From Lentibacter sp. XHP0401 (GTDB taxonomy: Bacteria > Pseudomonadota > Alphaproteobacteria > Rhodobacterales > Rhodobacteraceae): 64,000 bases of DNA. Positions within the stretch are counted from its first letter, which is position 1; each line of letters starts with the position of its first letter. The notes beneath the pieces are model-generated. The model was given only the letters and a program-made list of their open reading frames with translations, made no database searches and was not told where the DNA came from. The stretch covers positions 186,001 through 250,000 of the forward strand of contig NZ_JAOWLC010000003.1 in the NCBI RefSeq assembly GCF_025751535.1, given 5' to 3'. A program made the translations under genes and the position numbers. Shown here piece after piece: positions 8,276-18,007 of the stretch.

Positions 8276-8932
8276 ATGAATTCGCCCATTCTACAGCTGC
8301 TTGTCCTTGCCGGGATTGCCATTTTTCTCATTCTGCGGCTTCGCAGCGTTTTGGGCACACGTGACGGTTACGAAGCGCCTGAAGTGCCGCCTGCCGGGCT
8401 TGACCAGCGCAAACGCAAATTTGAGGTAATCGAGGGTGGTCCAGATGAGGATATCACGGATCACGCCGAAGAAGGCAGCGATACGGCAAAGGCGCTTGCA
8501 AAGATGAAGCAGCGTGAGGCTTCTTTTTCTGTTGGCACATTCCTTTCGGGAGCACGTGGCGCTTATGAATTTATCCTGATGGGCTTTGAGCGCGGTGAGC
8601 TGGCCGAAATAAAGCCCTACCTCGCCGATGAGGTTTATGACGTTTTCGCGCAGGTCGTTGAGGCACGTGAGAAAAAGGGCCTCAAGGTTGAAGCCGATTT
8701 TATCGGTGTGCGTGAAATGACAATCCACTCTGCGGAGTTCCATGAAGCAAGCGGAACAGCAGAGATTTCGGTAAAATTTGTTGGCGAGCTCACTTCTGTT
8801 GTGCGAGATAATGCCGGTGAGATTGTTGAAGGTAAGGAAGGTAAGGTCAAAACCCAGAAAGATATCTGGACGTTCGAGCGCGAAATGGGTGTGAACGATC
8901 CAAACTGGATTTTGGTTGCCACAGGTGAATGA
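8276..8932 (+). CDS. Tim44/TimA-domain membrane-anchored protein
   Basis: Bacterial relative of the mitochondrial import motor component Tim44. In alphaproteobacteria TimA is linked to envelope protein handling, but its exact partner is not settled. 218 residues: one N-terminal transmembrane helix (ILQLLVLAGIAIFLILRLR, residues 4-22), a charged linker, and a C-terminal Tim44-like domain (about 85-218) with GARGAYEFILMGFERGELAEIKPYL. The ATG at 8276 has TGAGG 5 nt upstream; the longer in-frame reading lacks a ribosome site. It overlaps mltA by 4 bp. Confidence 0.9.
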   Translation: MNSPILQLLVLAGIAIFLILRLRSVLGTRDGYEAPEVPPAGLDQRKRKFEVIEGGPDEDITDHAEEGSDTAKALAKMKQREASFSVGTFLSGARGAYEFILMGFERGELAEIKPYLADEVYDVFAQVVEAREKKGLKVEADFIGVREMTIHSAEFHEASGTAEISVKFVGELTSVVRDNAGEIVEGKEGKVKTQKDIWTFEREMGVNDPNWILVATGE

Positions 8933-9966
8933 AGCGTTTTCTTTTAGCGGCAATAATGGCTGGGCTTGCGATGACAGGATCAGGAAGCGCCGCTGAAGAA
9001 ACGGAATACCGTATTCTGAAGTTTGACGAGCTGGACGGCTGGGCAGAAGATGACCATGCCGCAGCGCTCAAGGTGTTTTTGAACACCTGTCAGGACATGA
9101 AATCACCCGACTGGCGCAACCTGTGCCGCGCTGCTGCCGAGCAGACCAACGCACGTGCGTTTTTTGAGTTGTTCTTTCGGCCTGTCGAGATCAGCGATGG
9201 CAAGCCTGCGCTTTTCACGGGGTATTTCGAACCCGAGCTTGACGGTGATTTGTATCGTTCCGAGCGGTTTCGTTTTCCCATTTATTCTTTGCCGCCGGAG
9301 GCGCGTGACGGTTCGTGGTTGAGCCGTCGAGAGATGGAAGAAACCGGGGCGATGGAGGGCCGTGGCCTTGAGATTGCCTGGGTGGATGACGCTGTCGAGC
9401 TGTTCTTTTTACAGGTTCAGGGCTCTGGCCGTATCAGGCTTCCTGACGGGCGGTTTATCCGTGTGGGATATGGCGGCAAGAATGGTCATGAGTATCGCTC
9501 GATCGGACGGGAACTTGTGCGGCGCGGGGTGTATAATGTGCACCAGGTGTCGGCGCAGGTGATCAAAAACTGGGTGCGGCGTAACCCTATCGACGGGTTG
9601 GAACTGCTGCGACATAATCCTTCCTATGTGTTTTTTCGTGAGGTGAGCGAAGTGCCGTCACATCTTGGCCCACTTGGTGCGATGAACCGTTCGGTGACGA
9701 CAATGCGCACTGTCGCTGTTGATCCGCGCTATACGCCACTGGGCGCGCCTGTTTGGGTTGAGAAGGACGGCAAGGGAAAAATCCGCAGCTTGATGATTGC
9801 GCAGGATACCGGTTCTGCCATCAAGGGCGCGCAACGGGCGGATATTTTCTTTGGAACGGGTGATGCTGCCGGGCAGAAGGCGGGGCGGTTGAAAGATCCG
9901 GGGCGGATGGTTGTGCTTATGCCGATTCAAACTGCTTATGCCTACCTACCTGTTGACGAACAATGA
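8929..9966 (+). CDS. mltA: Membrane-bound lytic murein transglycosylase A (MltA)
   Basis: Cleaves the MurNAc-GlcNAc bond of peptidoglycan with formation of a 1,6-anhydro end. 345 residues. A signal peptide (MKRFLLAAIMAGLAMTGSGSA, cleaved around residue 21) carries no obvious lipobox cysteine, so it may be soluble in the periplasm rather than a lipoprotein. The MltA domain has FTGYFEPELDG and FFLQVQGSGRIRLPDG. The 3D domain near the C-terminus has MIAQDTGSAIKGAQRADIFFG with the catalytic aspartate. Overlaps both neighbours by 4 bp (ATGA). Context with the Tim44-like and Smr genes is conserved in the order. Confidence 0.95.
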   Translation: MKRFLLAAIMAGLAMTGSGSAAEETEYRILKFDELDGWAEDDHAAALKVFLNTCQDMKSPDWRNLCRAAAEQTNARAFFELFFRPVEISDGKPALFTGYFEPELDGDLYRSERFRFPIYSLPPEARDGSWLSRREMEETGAMEGRGLEIAWVDDAVELFFLQVQGSGRIRLPDGRFIRVGYGGKNGHEYRSIGRELVRRGVYNVHQVSAQVIKNWVRRNPIDGLELLRHNPSYVFFREVSEVPSHLGPLGAMNRSVTTMRTVAVDPRYTPLGAPVWVEKDGKGKIRSLMIAQDTGSAIKGAQRADIFFGTGDAAGQKAGRLKDPGRMVVLMPIQTAYAYLPVDEQ

Positions 9967-10547
9967 GCAGGCGCAAGCTGCATAAGGACGAGCTTGAGCT
10001 ATGGGGTAAGGTGGCTGAAACGGCCGTGCCGATGCACCCTAAGCGCACGAAGCCTCAGGACGCTTTGCGCAGCCCCAAAACGCCTGTGAAAAAGGCCGTG
10101 CAGCCGATTGAGGCATTTGAAGTGAGCGCGCGGGCAACGACCTATAGAAGCGCGCATGATGTGCTCCCCGATATCCGCGAGCGCGTAGCAAAAGCACCCG
10201 TGCAGATGGACAAGAAAGCGCATGGCAAACTCAAGCAAGGCAAGCTGAAACCCGAGGCCAAGCTTGACCTGCACGGGATGACGCTTGATCAGGCGCACCC
10301 GAGGCTGACGGCTTTTGTGATGAAAGCCTATCAGAGCCAGAAGCGGCTGGTGCTTGTTGTCACAGGCAAAGGCAAGCTGCGCGATGATGGCGGGCCAATT
10401 CCTGTGCGGTTTGGAGTGTTGCGACATCAGGTTCCGCATTGGCTGCAAACCCCGCCTTTGGCGCAGGTTGTTTTGCAGATCACCGAGGCGCATTTGCGCC
10501 ATGGCGGTGGCGGGGCGTATTACGTTTATTTGCGCCGTCAGCGCTAA
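9963..10547 (+). CDS. Smr-domain protein (MutS2-type endonuclease domain)
   Basis: Small protein with a C-terminal Smr domain, a fold with nicking or RNA-cleaving activity in some members. The cellular role of the stand-alone alphaproteobacterial form is unknown. 194 residues: a basic, proline-containing N-terminal half, then the Smr core from about 95 onward. The core has LDLHGMTLDQAHPRL (the LDxH motif), VVTGKGKLRDDGG (GKG loop) and a C-terminal HGGGGAYYVYLRR. Starts inside mltA (4-bp overlap) and ends 1 bp before the rfbA stop on the other strand. Confidence 0.92.
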   Translation: MSRRKLHKDELELWGKVAETAVPMHPKRTKPQDALRSPKTPVKKAVQPIEAFEVSARATTYRSAHDVLPDIRERVAKAPVQMDKKAHGKLKQGKLKPEAKLDLHGMTLDQAHPRLTAFVMKAYQSQKRLVLVVTGKGKLRDDGGPIPVRFGVLRHQVPHWLQTPPLAQVVLQITEAHLRHGGGGAYYVYLRRQR

Positions 10548-10548
10548 G

Positions 10549-11421
10549 TCATTTCAGCAGGTTGAGCAGGTATTGACCGTAAGAGTTTTTGGCAAAGCTC
10601 TCGGCGCGTTTTTGAAGTTCTGCTGCTGTGATCCAGCCACGCGAATAGGCAATTTCTTCGGGGCTGCCCACTTGTAGGCCCTGCCGCTCTGAAAGCGTGC
10701 GCACGAAATTACCCGCATCAAGCAAGGAGCCGTGTGTGCCTGTATCAAGCCAGGCAAAGCCACGGCCCATTTGCTGCACGTTGAGCAGACCATCGTGCAA
10801 ATAGCTTTCCAGAAGCGAAGTGATTTCAAGCTCGCCGCGCTCGGAGGGCCGCACCTTGGCAGCGCGCTCGGAAGCTGAACCATCAAGGAAGTAGAGGCCT
10901 GTCACGGCATAATGAGATGGCGGAACTTTAGGTTTTTCAACGATAGATTTGACTGTGCCATCTTCGGCAAAATCGACAACGCCGTAGCGCTCCGGATCGG
11001 CGACACGGTAGCCAAATACGGTTCCGCCTGTTTCCAGGCTATCGGCAGCGGCAAGCACTTCGGGCAAGCCGTGGCCAAAGAAGATGTTATCGCCCAGAAC
11101 CATCGCGCTGGGCGCGCCAGCGAGGAAATCTTCAGCCAGCAAGTAGGCTTGCGCCAACCCGTCGGGCGAAGGCTGCGTGATATATGTGAGGTTGAGGCCC
11201 CATTGCGAACCGTTACCCAGAGTGCGTTGGAACTGGTCCTGATCTTGCGGTGTTGTGATGATTGCAATTTCGCGGATACCGCCGAACATGAGCACCGAGA
11301 GGGGATAATAGATCATCGGTTTGTCATAGATCGGCAAAAGCTGTTTTGAGACGCCAATGGTGATCGGATAGAGCCGTGTGCCTGATCCGCCCGCGAGGAT
11401 GATGCCTTTGCGTTGTGTCAT
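10549..11421 (-). CDS. rfbA: Glucose-1-phosphate thymidylyltransferase RfbA (RmlA)
   Basis: First enzyme of dTDP-L-rhamnose synthesis: dTTP + glucose-1-P to dTDP-glucose. 290 residues from the ATG at 11421, which overlaps the rfbD stop by 4 bp. The nucleotide-binding motif GIILAGGSGTRLYPIT is at residues 5-20, followed by SKQLLPIYDKPMIYYPLS, LGDNIFFGHGLPE and VEKPKVPPSHYAVTGLYF. WLDTGTHGSLLDAG and GLQVGSPEEIAYSRGWI are also as expected. Last gene of the seven-gene Kdo/rhamnose operon; the dTDP-rhamnose order here is C-B-D-A. Confidence 0.97.
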   Translation of the reverse strand: MTQRKGIILAGGSGTRLYPITIGVSKQLLPIYDKPMIYYPLSVLMFGGIREIAIITTPQDQDQFQRTLGNGSQWGLNLTYITQPSPDGLAQAYLLAEDFLAGAPSAMVLGDNIFFGHGLPEVLAAADSLETGGTVFGYRVADPERYGVVDFAEDGTVKSIVEKPKVPPSHYAVTGLYFLDGSASERAAKVRPSERGELEITSLLESYLHDGLLNVQQMGRGFAWLDTGTHGSLLDAGNFVRTLSERQGLQVGSPEEIAYSRGWITAAELQKRAESFAKNSYGQYLLNLLK

Positions 11422-12251
11422 GTCAGCTCTCTTATCACGTTGTTCAATGCGTCTTTCCAAGCCGGCTGATTAACCCCAAAATCTGACAGGAGTGAGGCGC
11501 AATCAAGCCGAGAGTTCAGCGGGCGTTTGGCGGGTGTGGGGTAATCTACAGTTTCGATATCGGTGATGGTTACCTTGCGGCCAGCCTGAGCAAATATCTC
11601 GCGGGCAAAATCGGCCCAGCTTGTCTCGGGTGCGCCCGAGAGGTGATAGGTTCCGCTTTTTGTGATGATCTCGCTGATGCGAACGCAGGCGGTTGCTATG
11701 GCGGAGGCGGGGGTTGGCCCGCCGATCTGATCACTGACAATACTGAGGGCATTGCCCGTTTCCGACAGGCGCAGCATGGTTTTGACGAAGTTGTTGCCGT
11801 GGGCCGAAAAGACCCATGATGTGCGCAGGATCGCATGAAGCGCGCCGCTGGCGCGGATAGCCTCTTCCCCCGCAAGCTTTGTGCGGCCATAGGCGTTGAT
11901 CGGGTTGGGTGTGTTGTTTGGTTTGAACACGTGGTTGCCGCTGCCATCAAAGACATAATCGGTAGAGATATGGATTAGCGGAATGCCCAGTGTGGCACAG
12001 GCGCGGGCCATGGCGGCGGGGGCTTCGGCGTTGATGGTGTGGGTGAGCACCTCTTCCTCCTCGGCGCGGTCAACGGCGGTATATGCAGCAGCATTGATCA
12101 CGGCGCCGGGCTTGGCCTTCAGGATCGCTTCGGCGCAAATTTCTGGCTGTGCAAGATCAGCTTCTTCGCGGCTGAGGTAGGTGAATTCTGGGTGCAAGCG
12201 CTGAAGTTCGCAAGCGACCTGACCGGTTTTGCCAAAGACCAGAACGCTCAT
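11418..12251 (-). CDS. rfbD: dTDP-4-dehydrorhamnose reductase RfbD (RmlD)
   Basis: Final step of dTDP-L-rhamnose synthesis, NAD(P)H-dependent reduction. 277 residues with the SDR-type N-terminus [16 protein letters not shown] (GxxGQ), the [13 protein letters not shown] motif near residue 60 and ISTDYVFDG. The catalytic YxxxK appears as YGRTKLAGE, followed by ILRTSWVFS and [14 protein letters not shown]. Coupled by ATGA overlaps with rfbB upstream and rfbA downstream. Confidence 0.97.
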   Translation of the reverse strand: MSVLVFGKTGQVACELQRLHPEFTYLSREEADLAQPEICAEAILKAKPGAVINAAAYTAVDRAEEEEVLTHTINAEAPAAMARACATLGIPLIHISTDYVFDGSGNHVFKPNNTPNPINAYGRTKLAGEEAIRASGALHAILRTSWVFSAHGNNFVKTMLRLSETGNALSIVSDQIGGPTPASAIATACVRISEIITKSGTYHLSGAPETSWADFAREIFAQAGRKVTITDIETVDYPTPAKRPLNSRLDCASLLSDFGVNQPAWKDALNNVIRELT

Positions 12252-13285
12252 GCGCGGCCAAGCCTTTCACCAACACCCGAGCGAGACAGCAGCGGCTGCC
12301 ACCAAGCCTCATTGCCGAGATACCAGCGCACGGTTTCTTCCAAGCCTTCCTCAACAGTGACCGAAGGCCGCCACCCGAGTTCGTCGCGGATGCGAGACGG
12401 ATCAATCGCGTAGCGCAGATCATGTCCGGGGCGGTCGGTGACAAACCTGATGAGATTGGCATAAGGTGCGGCAGCGGGTTTGAGCTTATCAAGAATGGAG
12501 CAGATGGTTTGAACCAACTCAAGATTGCTGCGCTCGTTTTCGCCGCCGATATTGTAGCTGCGGCCGAGCGCGCCTTTCTCAAGCACCAGCAAAAGCGCAT
12601 CGGCGTGGTCTTTGACATAGAGCCAGTCGCGGACGTTTTCGCCTTTGCCGTAAATCGGGATGGGCTTGCCAGCAAGCGCGCTCAGGATCACCACGGGGAT
12701 CAGCTTTTCGGGGAAGTGGTAGGGGCCGTAATTGTTTGAGCAGTTGGTGATGACTGTCGGAAGCCCGTAGGTTTCTGCCCAAGCGCGCACGAGATGATCG
12801 GAGCTGGCCTTGGAAGCGGAATAGGGCGAGCGCGGGTCATAGGGCGTGTCTTCGGTGAACTGCCCGGTTGCACCGAGCGAGCCGAAGACTTCATCTGTGG
12901 AGATATGATGAAAGCGGAAGCTTTCGGGTTTGCCTTGCGCGTCCCAATGTTGTCGCGCGGCTTGGAGCATGTTGTATGTGCCCATCACGTTTGTCTCGAT
13001 GAAGGCTTGCGGACCGTCGATGCTGCGGTCGACATGGCTTTCGGCAGCGAGGTGCATCACTGCGTCGGGTTTGTGCTTGGCGAAGATGGCTTCAAGCGCG
13101 GGCAGGTTGCGAATATCGGCCTGCTCGAAGCTGTAAAACGGGCTGTCAGACACGCTCGCGACATTCTCAAGGCAAGCGGCATAGGTGAGTGCATCGAGAT
13201 TGACGACCTCATAGCCGCGCGAAACGGCGAGGCGCACAACGGCCGAGCCGATAAAGCCGGCGCCGCCTGTGACAAGAAGTTTCAT
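12248..13285 (-). CDS. rfbB: dTDP-glucose 4,6-dehydratase RfbB (RmlB)
   Basis: Converts dTDP-glucose to dTDP-4-keto-6-deoxyglucose. 345 residues from the ATG at 13285 (ATGA overlap with rfbC). NAD-binding [39 protein letters not shown], and [12 protein letters not shown] with the catalytic Asp-Glu pair are all present. The [10 protein letters not shown] motif has the catalytic tyrosine and lysine, and [17 protein letters not shown] and [13 protein letters not shown] follow. Normal length for RmlB. Central gene of the rhamnose module. Confidence 0.98.
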   Translation of the reverse strand: MKLLVTGGAGFIGSAVVRLAVSRGYEVVNLDALTYAACLENVASVSDSPFYSFEQADIRNLPALEAIFAKHKPDAVMHLAAESHVDRSIDGPQAFIETNVMGTYNMLQAARQHWDAQGKPESFRFHHISTDEVFGSLGATGQFTEDTPYDPRSPYSASKASSDHLVRAWAETYGLPTVITNCSNNYGPYHFPEKLIPVVILSALAGKPIPIYGKGENVRDWLYVKDHADALLLVLEKGALGRSYNIGGENERSNLELVQTICSILDKLKPAAAPYANLIRFVTDRPGHDLRYAIDPSRIRDELGWRPSVTVEEGLEETVRWYLGNEAWWQPLLSRSGVGERLGRA

Positions 13286-13842
13286 GCCGCGCCCTCCCAT
13301 GTGAACGGGCTGTCAAATTCGGCGAATGGGGGTGCGACCGCGTCTTTTCCGCTCAGCTCTGGGGTGCCGTCAAAGCCCCAGTCAATGCCGCAACTGTTCC
13401 ACAGGATCGCGCCGTCTGCCTCGGGCGAATAGTAAGCGTTGCACTTGTAGATGATCTCGGTGTCAGGCGCGCGGGTGATAAAGCCGTGGGCGAAGCCTTC
13501 TGGGATAAAGAGCTGTTTGCCGTTCTCAAAGCTGAGTTCGACGCCGACCCACTGGCCGTAAGTTGGCGAGCCTTTGCGGATATCAACCGCGACATCGAAG
13601 AGCGCACCGTGGCCACAGCGCACAAGCTTGGCTTGCGCATGGGGTTGCGCTTGAAAGTGCAGCCCGCGCACTGTTCCGAGAGCGGAAGACAGCGAGTGAT
13701 TGTCTTGCACGAAATCCACGTTGATCCCGTGCTGCTCCATGCGTGCCTTGTTCCAGCTTTCGGAAAAGAAGCCACGGTTATCACCATGTCGGACCGGCTC
13801 GATCAGGAGCACACCGGGAAGCGCAGTGGGCGTGACTTTCAT
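13282..13842 (-). CDS. rfbC: dTDP-4-dehydrorhamnose 3,5-epimerase RfbC (RmlC)
   Basis: Epimerises dTDP-4-keto-6-deoxyglucose at C3 and C5. 186 residues from the ATG at 13842, which has AAGGAAAG 8 nt upstream. Cupin-fold motifs: [29 protein letters not shown] (the catalytic histidine lies in RGLHFQ), [29 protein letters not shown] and [15 protein letters not shown]. It follows kdsA with a 4-bp gap, joining the Kdo and rhamnose parts of the operon. Confidence 0.97.
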   Translation of the reverse strand: MKVTPTALPGVLLIEPVRHGDNRGFFSESWNKARMEQHGINVDFVQDNHSLSSALGTVRGLHFQAQPHAQAKLVRCGHGALFDVAVDIRKGSPTYGQWVGVELSFENGKQLFIPEGFAHGFITRAPDTEIIYKCNAYYSPEADGAILWNSCGIDWGFDGTPELSGKDAVAPPFAEFDSPFTWEGAA

Positions 13843-13846
13843 GCGC

Positions 13847-14671
13847 TCAGCTTTCCTTGCTGATCGCATCATAGCGGGCCAAGTTGCCGATGAGCGCTTG
13901 CATTTGATCGACGGGGATCATGTTTGGCCCATCGCTGGGCGCATTGTCGGGATCTTCATGGGTTTCGATGAAGAGCGCAGCGACACCTACGGCAACGGCG
14001 GCGCGCGCGAGCACGGGGGCAAACTCGCGCTGTCCGCCCGATGTTGTGCCTTGACCGCCGGGCTGCTGGACAGAGTGGGTTGCATCAAACACAACGGGGT
14101 AGCCCGTTTGCGCCATGATCGGCAGGCCGCGGAAATCACTCACCAAAGTATTGTAGCCAAAGCTTGTGCCGCGGTCGCAAAGCATGATTTTCTCGTTGCC
14201 TGTGCTGGCGATTTTCTCGGCGACATTTCCCATGTCCCACGGGGCAAGAAACTGGCCCTTCTTTACGTTGATCGCGGCACCTGTTTCGCCAGCGGCGAGG
14301 AGGAGGTCGGTCTGGCGGCAGAGAAACGCCGGAATTTGCAACACATCGACTGCCTCGGCGGCAGGGGCGCATTGGCGGTCAACATGTACATCGGTGAGCA
14401 CCGGGCAGCCGAATTCCTCGCGGATTTTGGAGAGGATTGCGAGGCCTTCTTCCATGCCAAGGCCGCGCTCTGTGCTGATGGAGGAGCGGTTGGCTTTGTC
14501 GTAGCTGGCCTTGAAGATGAAGCCTGTCTTGGTGGGCGCGCAAGCTTCGGCGATACGCTCGGCCATCATGCGGGCGTGATCAAGGCTTTCAAGTTGGCAA
14601 GGACCAGTGATGAGAGCGAAGGGTTCGTTGCCGCCAACCTTTACACCGTTGATGTCGATAACTTTTGTCAT
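13847..14671 (-). CDS. kdsA: 3-deoxy-8-phosphooctulonate synthase KdsA
   Basis: Condenses phosphoenolpyruvate with D-arabinose-5-P to Kdo-8-phosphate for LPS or capsule. 274 residues. ITGPCQLES has a cysteine at residue 25; by established family knowledge a cysteine here marks the metal-dependent class, while asparagine marks the metal-free class. [55 protein letters not shown] and [11 protein letters not shown] follow in order. Start overlaps the kdsB stop by 4 bp. Confidence 0.97.
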   Translation of the reverse strand: MTKVIDINGVKVGGNEPFALITGPCQLESLDHARMMAERIAEACAPTKTGFIFKASYDKANRSSISTERGLGMEEGLAILSKIREEFGCPVLTDVHVDRQCAPAAEAVDVLQIPAFLCRQTDLLLAAGETGAAINVKKGQFLAPWDMGNVAEKIASTGNEKIMLCDRGTSFGYNTLVSDFRGLPIMAQTGYPVVFDATHSVQQPGGQGTTSGGQREFAPVLARAAVAVGVAALFIETHEDPDNAPSDGPNMIPVDQMQALIGNLARYDAISKES

Positions 14672-15459
14672 TGCTCTGCCAATACCTTTTCTATGCGCGC
14701 CACATCTTCCGGGTTGTTCAGCTCCCAGAAGAGACGGCCGCGCGCTTCAACTTCAACACATTTCACTGCGACGCCATTGTAAAGAAAGCGCAGTTGCTCA
14801 AGCCCTTCAAGCTTTTCAAGCTGGCACTCTGGCCAAGAGATATAGGCTTTGAGCGCTTCGGGGCGATAGGCGTAGACGCCAACGTGATGATAGACGGGTA
14901 TGTTCTGCGCGGGGACTTTGCCAGCGTCGATGTAGGGCAAAACCTCCTTGGAGAAATAGATCGCACGGCCTTCGGCGCCGAAGACAGCGGTTGTGCCGCC
15001 CACGCGGCCAGCGGCGCGATCTTCCTTGAACATGGCGTATGTCTGCGCGTCACATTGCAAGACGGGTGTTGCCATTTGGGCGGCTTCATCAGCTTTCATT
15101 GCGGCGATCAGATTTTCCACAAACCAGGGTGGCGTGAGTGGCGCATCGCCTTGGAAATTGACGATGATATCAGCGTCAAGCTTCGCAACATTAACGGCCT
15201 CGGCTACACGGGCTGTTCCATTTTCACGCTCGGGGCTTGTCATGATAACTTGTGCGCCGAAAGCCTCGGAGGCGGCCTTGATGCGTGCGTCATCTGTGAC
15301 GACATAGACTTCGGACACACCTGAAATTTGCGAGGCGGCTTCATAACTCATTTGGATGAGAGATTTCTCGCTGCCGTCTTTCTGACGGAGCATAACCAGC
15401 GGCTTGCCTGGATAGCGGGTTGAAGCGTAACGGGCGGGAATGAGAACAACGGTTTTCAT
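14668..15459 (-). CDS. kdsB: CMP-Kdo synthetase KdsB (3-deoxy-manno-octulosonate cytidylyltransferase)
   Basis: Activates Kdo with CTP to CMP-Kdo, the donor for lipid A core or capsule glycosyltransferases. 263 residues with [16 protein letters not shown] at residues 7-22, [28 protein letters not shown] carrying the FQGDxP motif, and [24 protein letters not shown] is the HxGxYayr motif. ATGA overlaps with kdsD upstream and kdsA downstream. Confidence 0.96.
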   Translation of the reverse strand: MKTVVLIPARYASTRYPGKPLVMLRQKDGSEKSLIQMSYEAASQISGVSEVYVVTDDARIKAASEAFGAQVIMTSPERENGTARVAEAVNVAKLDADIIVNFQGDAPLTPPWFVENLIAAMKADEAAQMATPVLQCDAQTYAMFKEDRAAGRVGGTTAVFGAEGRAIYFSKEVLPYIDAGKVPAQNIPVYHHVGVYAYRPEALKAYISWPECQLEKLEGLEQLRFLYNGVAVKCVEVEARGRLFWELNNPEDVARIEKVLAEQ

Positions 15460-16421
15460 GCAACACCTGCGCGCAAGAGATCGTGAATGTGGACGATACC
15501 AACAGGGCAGCCCGTATTATCAACCACCATCAGAGCCGAGATTTTCTTCTCGTTCAGCAGGGCAAGTGCCTGTGCGGCGAAAAGCTCAGGCGTCACAGTT
15601 ACGGGGTTGAGCGTGGCGATTTCGCCTGCTGCCTTTTCCATGAGGTTGCCCATGTGGCGGCGCAAGTCGCCATCGGAGATAACCCCGATCAGCACCCCGT
15701 CTTTGAGCACACCGGTGACGCCAAAGCCCTTGGATGTCATCGAGAGGAGCACGTCTGGCATAGGCGTGTCGGCTTCGACAGTCGGGATCTGATCGCCCTT
15801 GTGCATCAAGTCTGACACGCGGGAAAGCTGCGCGCCGAGCTTGCCGCCCGGGTGGTTTTTGAGGAAGTCTTCCGAGCCGAAGCCGCGCTGCTCCATGACG
15901 GCCACGGCGAGCGCGTCTCCCATGGCGAGTGTCAAGGTTGTCGAGGTGGTGGGAGCCATGCCTATGGCGCAAGCCTCAGGCAGATTGGGCAGGTTAAGTT
16001 TGAAATCAGCCGACTGCAAAAGTGTGCTGTTGGTCTTCGATGAAATGCCGATCAACGGGATACTGAAGCGACGGGTGTGTAAAAGGATATCGCGCAACTC
16101 TTGCGTTTCGCCCGAGTTGGAAATGAGCACGACGATGTCATGCTCGGTGATCATCCCAAGGTCGCCGTGGCTGGCTTCGGAGGCGTGCACAAAATACGAA
16201 GGTGTGCCCGTGCTTGCGAGCGTGGCCGAAATTTTGCGGCCGATATGGCCTGACTTGCCAACGCCGGAGATGATGACGCGGCCTTTGGTGTTGAGCACCA
16301 GATCGACAACATCGGCGAAGTCTGCGGGCAGGTGTTCAACCATATCCAAAATGGCGTTGGCCTCGGTTGTCAACACGCGCCTGGCCGAGCGGATCGCAGG
16401 ATTGTTTTCTGGGTCGGTCAT
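15456..16421 (-). CDS. kdsD: D-arabinose-5-phosphate isomerase (KdsD/KpsF family)
   Basis: Interconverts ribulose-5-P and arabinose-5-P to feed KdsA. About 321 residues from the ATG at 16421 (AAGGA 6 nt upstream); an adjacent ATG at 16424 is equally possible. The long in-frame upstream extension lacks family sequence and is not used. The N-terminal SIS domain has GRVIISGVGKSGHIGRKISATLASTGTPSYFVH and SNSGETQEL, then NLPEACAIGMAPTTSTTLTLAMGDALAVA. Two CBS domains follow (from about residue 200). First gene of the sugar operon, 88 bp after the MFS gene stop. Confidence 0.95.
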   Translation of the reverse strand: MTDPENNPAIRSARRVLTTEANAILDMVEHLPADFADVVDLVLNTKGRVIISGVGKSGHIGRKISATLASTGTPSYFVHASEASHGDLGMITEHDIVVLISNSGETQELRDILLHTRRFSIPLIGISSKTNSTLLQSADFKLNLPNLPEACAIGMAPTTSTTLTLAMGDALAVAVMEQRGFGSEDFLKNHPGGKLGAQLSRVSDLMHKGDQIPTVEADTPMPDVLLSMTSKGFGVTGVLKDGVLIGVISDGDLRRHMGNLMEKAAGEIATLNPVTVTPELFAAQALALLNEKKISALMVVDNTGCPVGIVHIHDLLRAGVA

Positions 16422-16509
16422 CATCGGTCCTTGGGTCAATGCCGGCGCCTGAAAGCGGCCGCTCTCTAGGACACGCTCATAGCGGTCATGAGGTTTAATA
16501 ACAAGCTTG

Positions 16510-17733
16510 CTAGGCGGCGGCGGGGAGGAGTGTTGCGGCTTTGCGGACGCCAAAAAACAGGAGTGTGCTGGAGCACAGAAAGTAGAACGCTACGGCGATG
16601 TATTGGGTTTCAAGGCTTATGCCTGCGTCTATCCCCCAGCCTGTGAGGCCTGGCCCGATGGCGGAGCCAAGCACCATGACAGCTGCGGCCATGGCCTTGA
16701 TCGAGCCGATGGAAGAGGTGCCGTAAAACTCGGCCCAGAAGGCATTGGGCAAGGTCGAGTTGGCGCCTGATGTGAGGCCGAAGAGGGCAAAGCCGAGGAG
16801 CAACCCGCCTGTGCCTTGACCAAGCCCGAAAACGAGGAAGGCAAGTGCTGCGGGGAGATACATAAATACGATGAGACGGGGTGTTCCGATCCGGTCAAGC
16901 GCCCAGCCCGAGAAGACCATGGAGAAGATCGAGACCGCTGTGTAGAGCGGAAACATGGCAACGAATGTGAGGTGCGAAATTTCCTTGATTTCAGAGAAAT
17001 GAACCTGATGAAACATAAGCGCCGTGCCGAAAGTTGAGGGCCCGAGAATGCTTGGAACCATGACCCAGAACAACCAGTGTGACATGGCTTGATTTCGGGT
17101 CCAATGGCGCCCGTTCATGCCGACAGACTGGAAGGATTGCGCCATGGATTGCGGGGTGCGCTCTTCGCGCAAAAGTCCAATGAGAACAGGGATTCCGAGA
17201 AGGGCAACAAGCGCCGCCGCGACCCATAAAAGCCGCCAGTCATAGACCGTAAGAAGAGCTACGAACAGCAGGGGCAAAACGGCCTCTCCGAAAGAGAAAC
17301 CAAGCGCTGCAACCGAGAGAGCGCGGCCCCTTGCGGCGGTAAACCAACGGGCCATGGCGACGACGGCGATGTGGCTTGTCATGCCTTGGCCCGTGATGCG
17401 CAAAGCGAAAATGACGGCGGGGAGGAGCCATGCGGAATTGTTGCTTGCCATAAAGGCGCAGGCGCAGACCAGACAGGCGAGAATGACAGGGCCAAGAGTG
17501 CGGACGCGGAAGCGGTCGGTCAGCCCGCCGGACCAGACCATGACCACAGCTGAAGCCAAGGTTCCGAGGGCATAAACACTGCCCCATTCGCCATGACTTA
17601 GGCCAAATTCGGAGCGGATTTCGCCTGCGAAAATGGAGATGAAAAACGTCTGTCCGAAGCTCGACATAAAGGTGAGCAGCGCGCCTGCGGCGAGCCATCT
17701 GGCATTGAGCCTGAGGAAAGAAAACGTATCCAT
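16510..17733 (-). CDS. MFS transporter, OFA/monocarboxylate-like
   Basis: Twelve-helix major facilitator transporter of the inner membrane; substrate not determinable. 407 residues from the ATG at 17733; upstream in-frame codons look non-coding. Helices are evident throughout. The inter-helix 2-3 loop is GGLTDRFRVRTLG, a variant of the MFS signature, and RWFTAARGRALSVAALGFSFGEAVLPLL resembles the oxalate/formate-antiporter and monocarboxylate-transporter group. It points toward kdsD (88 bp gap), so it could be co-transcribed with the sugar operon. Three 11-bp-spaced CGTGCAC repeats lie 108 bp upstream. Confidence 0.88.
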   Translation of the reverse strand: MDTFSFLRLNARWLAAGALLTFMSSFGQTFFISIFAGEIRSEFGLSHGEWGSVYALGTLASAVVMVWSGGLTDRFRVRTLGPVILACLVCACAFMASNNSAWLLPAVIFALRITGQGMTSHIAVVAMARWFTAARGRALSVAALGFSFGEAVLPLLFVALLTVYDWRLLWVAAALVALLGIPVLIGLLREERTPQSMAQSFQSVGMNGRHWTRNQAMSHWLFWVMVPSILGPSTFGTALMFHQVHFSEIKEISHLTFVAMFPLYTAVSIFSMVFSGWALDRIGTPRLIVFMYLPAALAFLVFGLGQGTGGLLLGFALFGLTSGANSTLPNAFWAEFYGTSSIGSIKAMAAAVMVLGSAIGPGLTGWGIDAGISLETQYIAVAFYFLCSSTLLFFGVRKAATLLPAAA

Positions 17734-17840
17734 CTGCCAGCTTTTGCCAATAACGCAGGGAATGAAAACCCCAAAACGCCCGACCACCGTACGGTGGGGT
17801 TAACGTCTGCGGCGCCCGCGCAAAACACGGGGGTGAAAAG

Positions 17841-17869
17841 CGTGCACAACCCGTGCACCATGCGTGCAC
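17841..17869. repeat. Three direct CGTGCAC repeats at 11-bp spacing
   Basis: CGTGCAC occurs at 17841-17847, 17852-17858 and 17863-17869, exactly 11 bp apart, so on one face of the helix. Each contains the palindrome GTGCAC. The pattern suggests an operator for a cooperatively binding regulator or an iteron-like array; the binding protein is unknown. Confidence 0.6.
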
Positions 17870-18007
17870 CGGCTAAACGTAATTTTTGGTTGCGAAATTT
17901 GGTTAATGGGGCGTTCGGGGGGGTGGTAGGGCCCGTTTTGAACGTTAGGGATAATTGACGGTTTCAGAGCTGTAGGGTATTTTCGGAGGAACCATATAAG
18001 GAGATTT

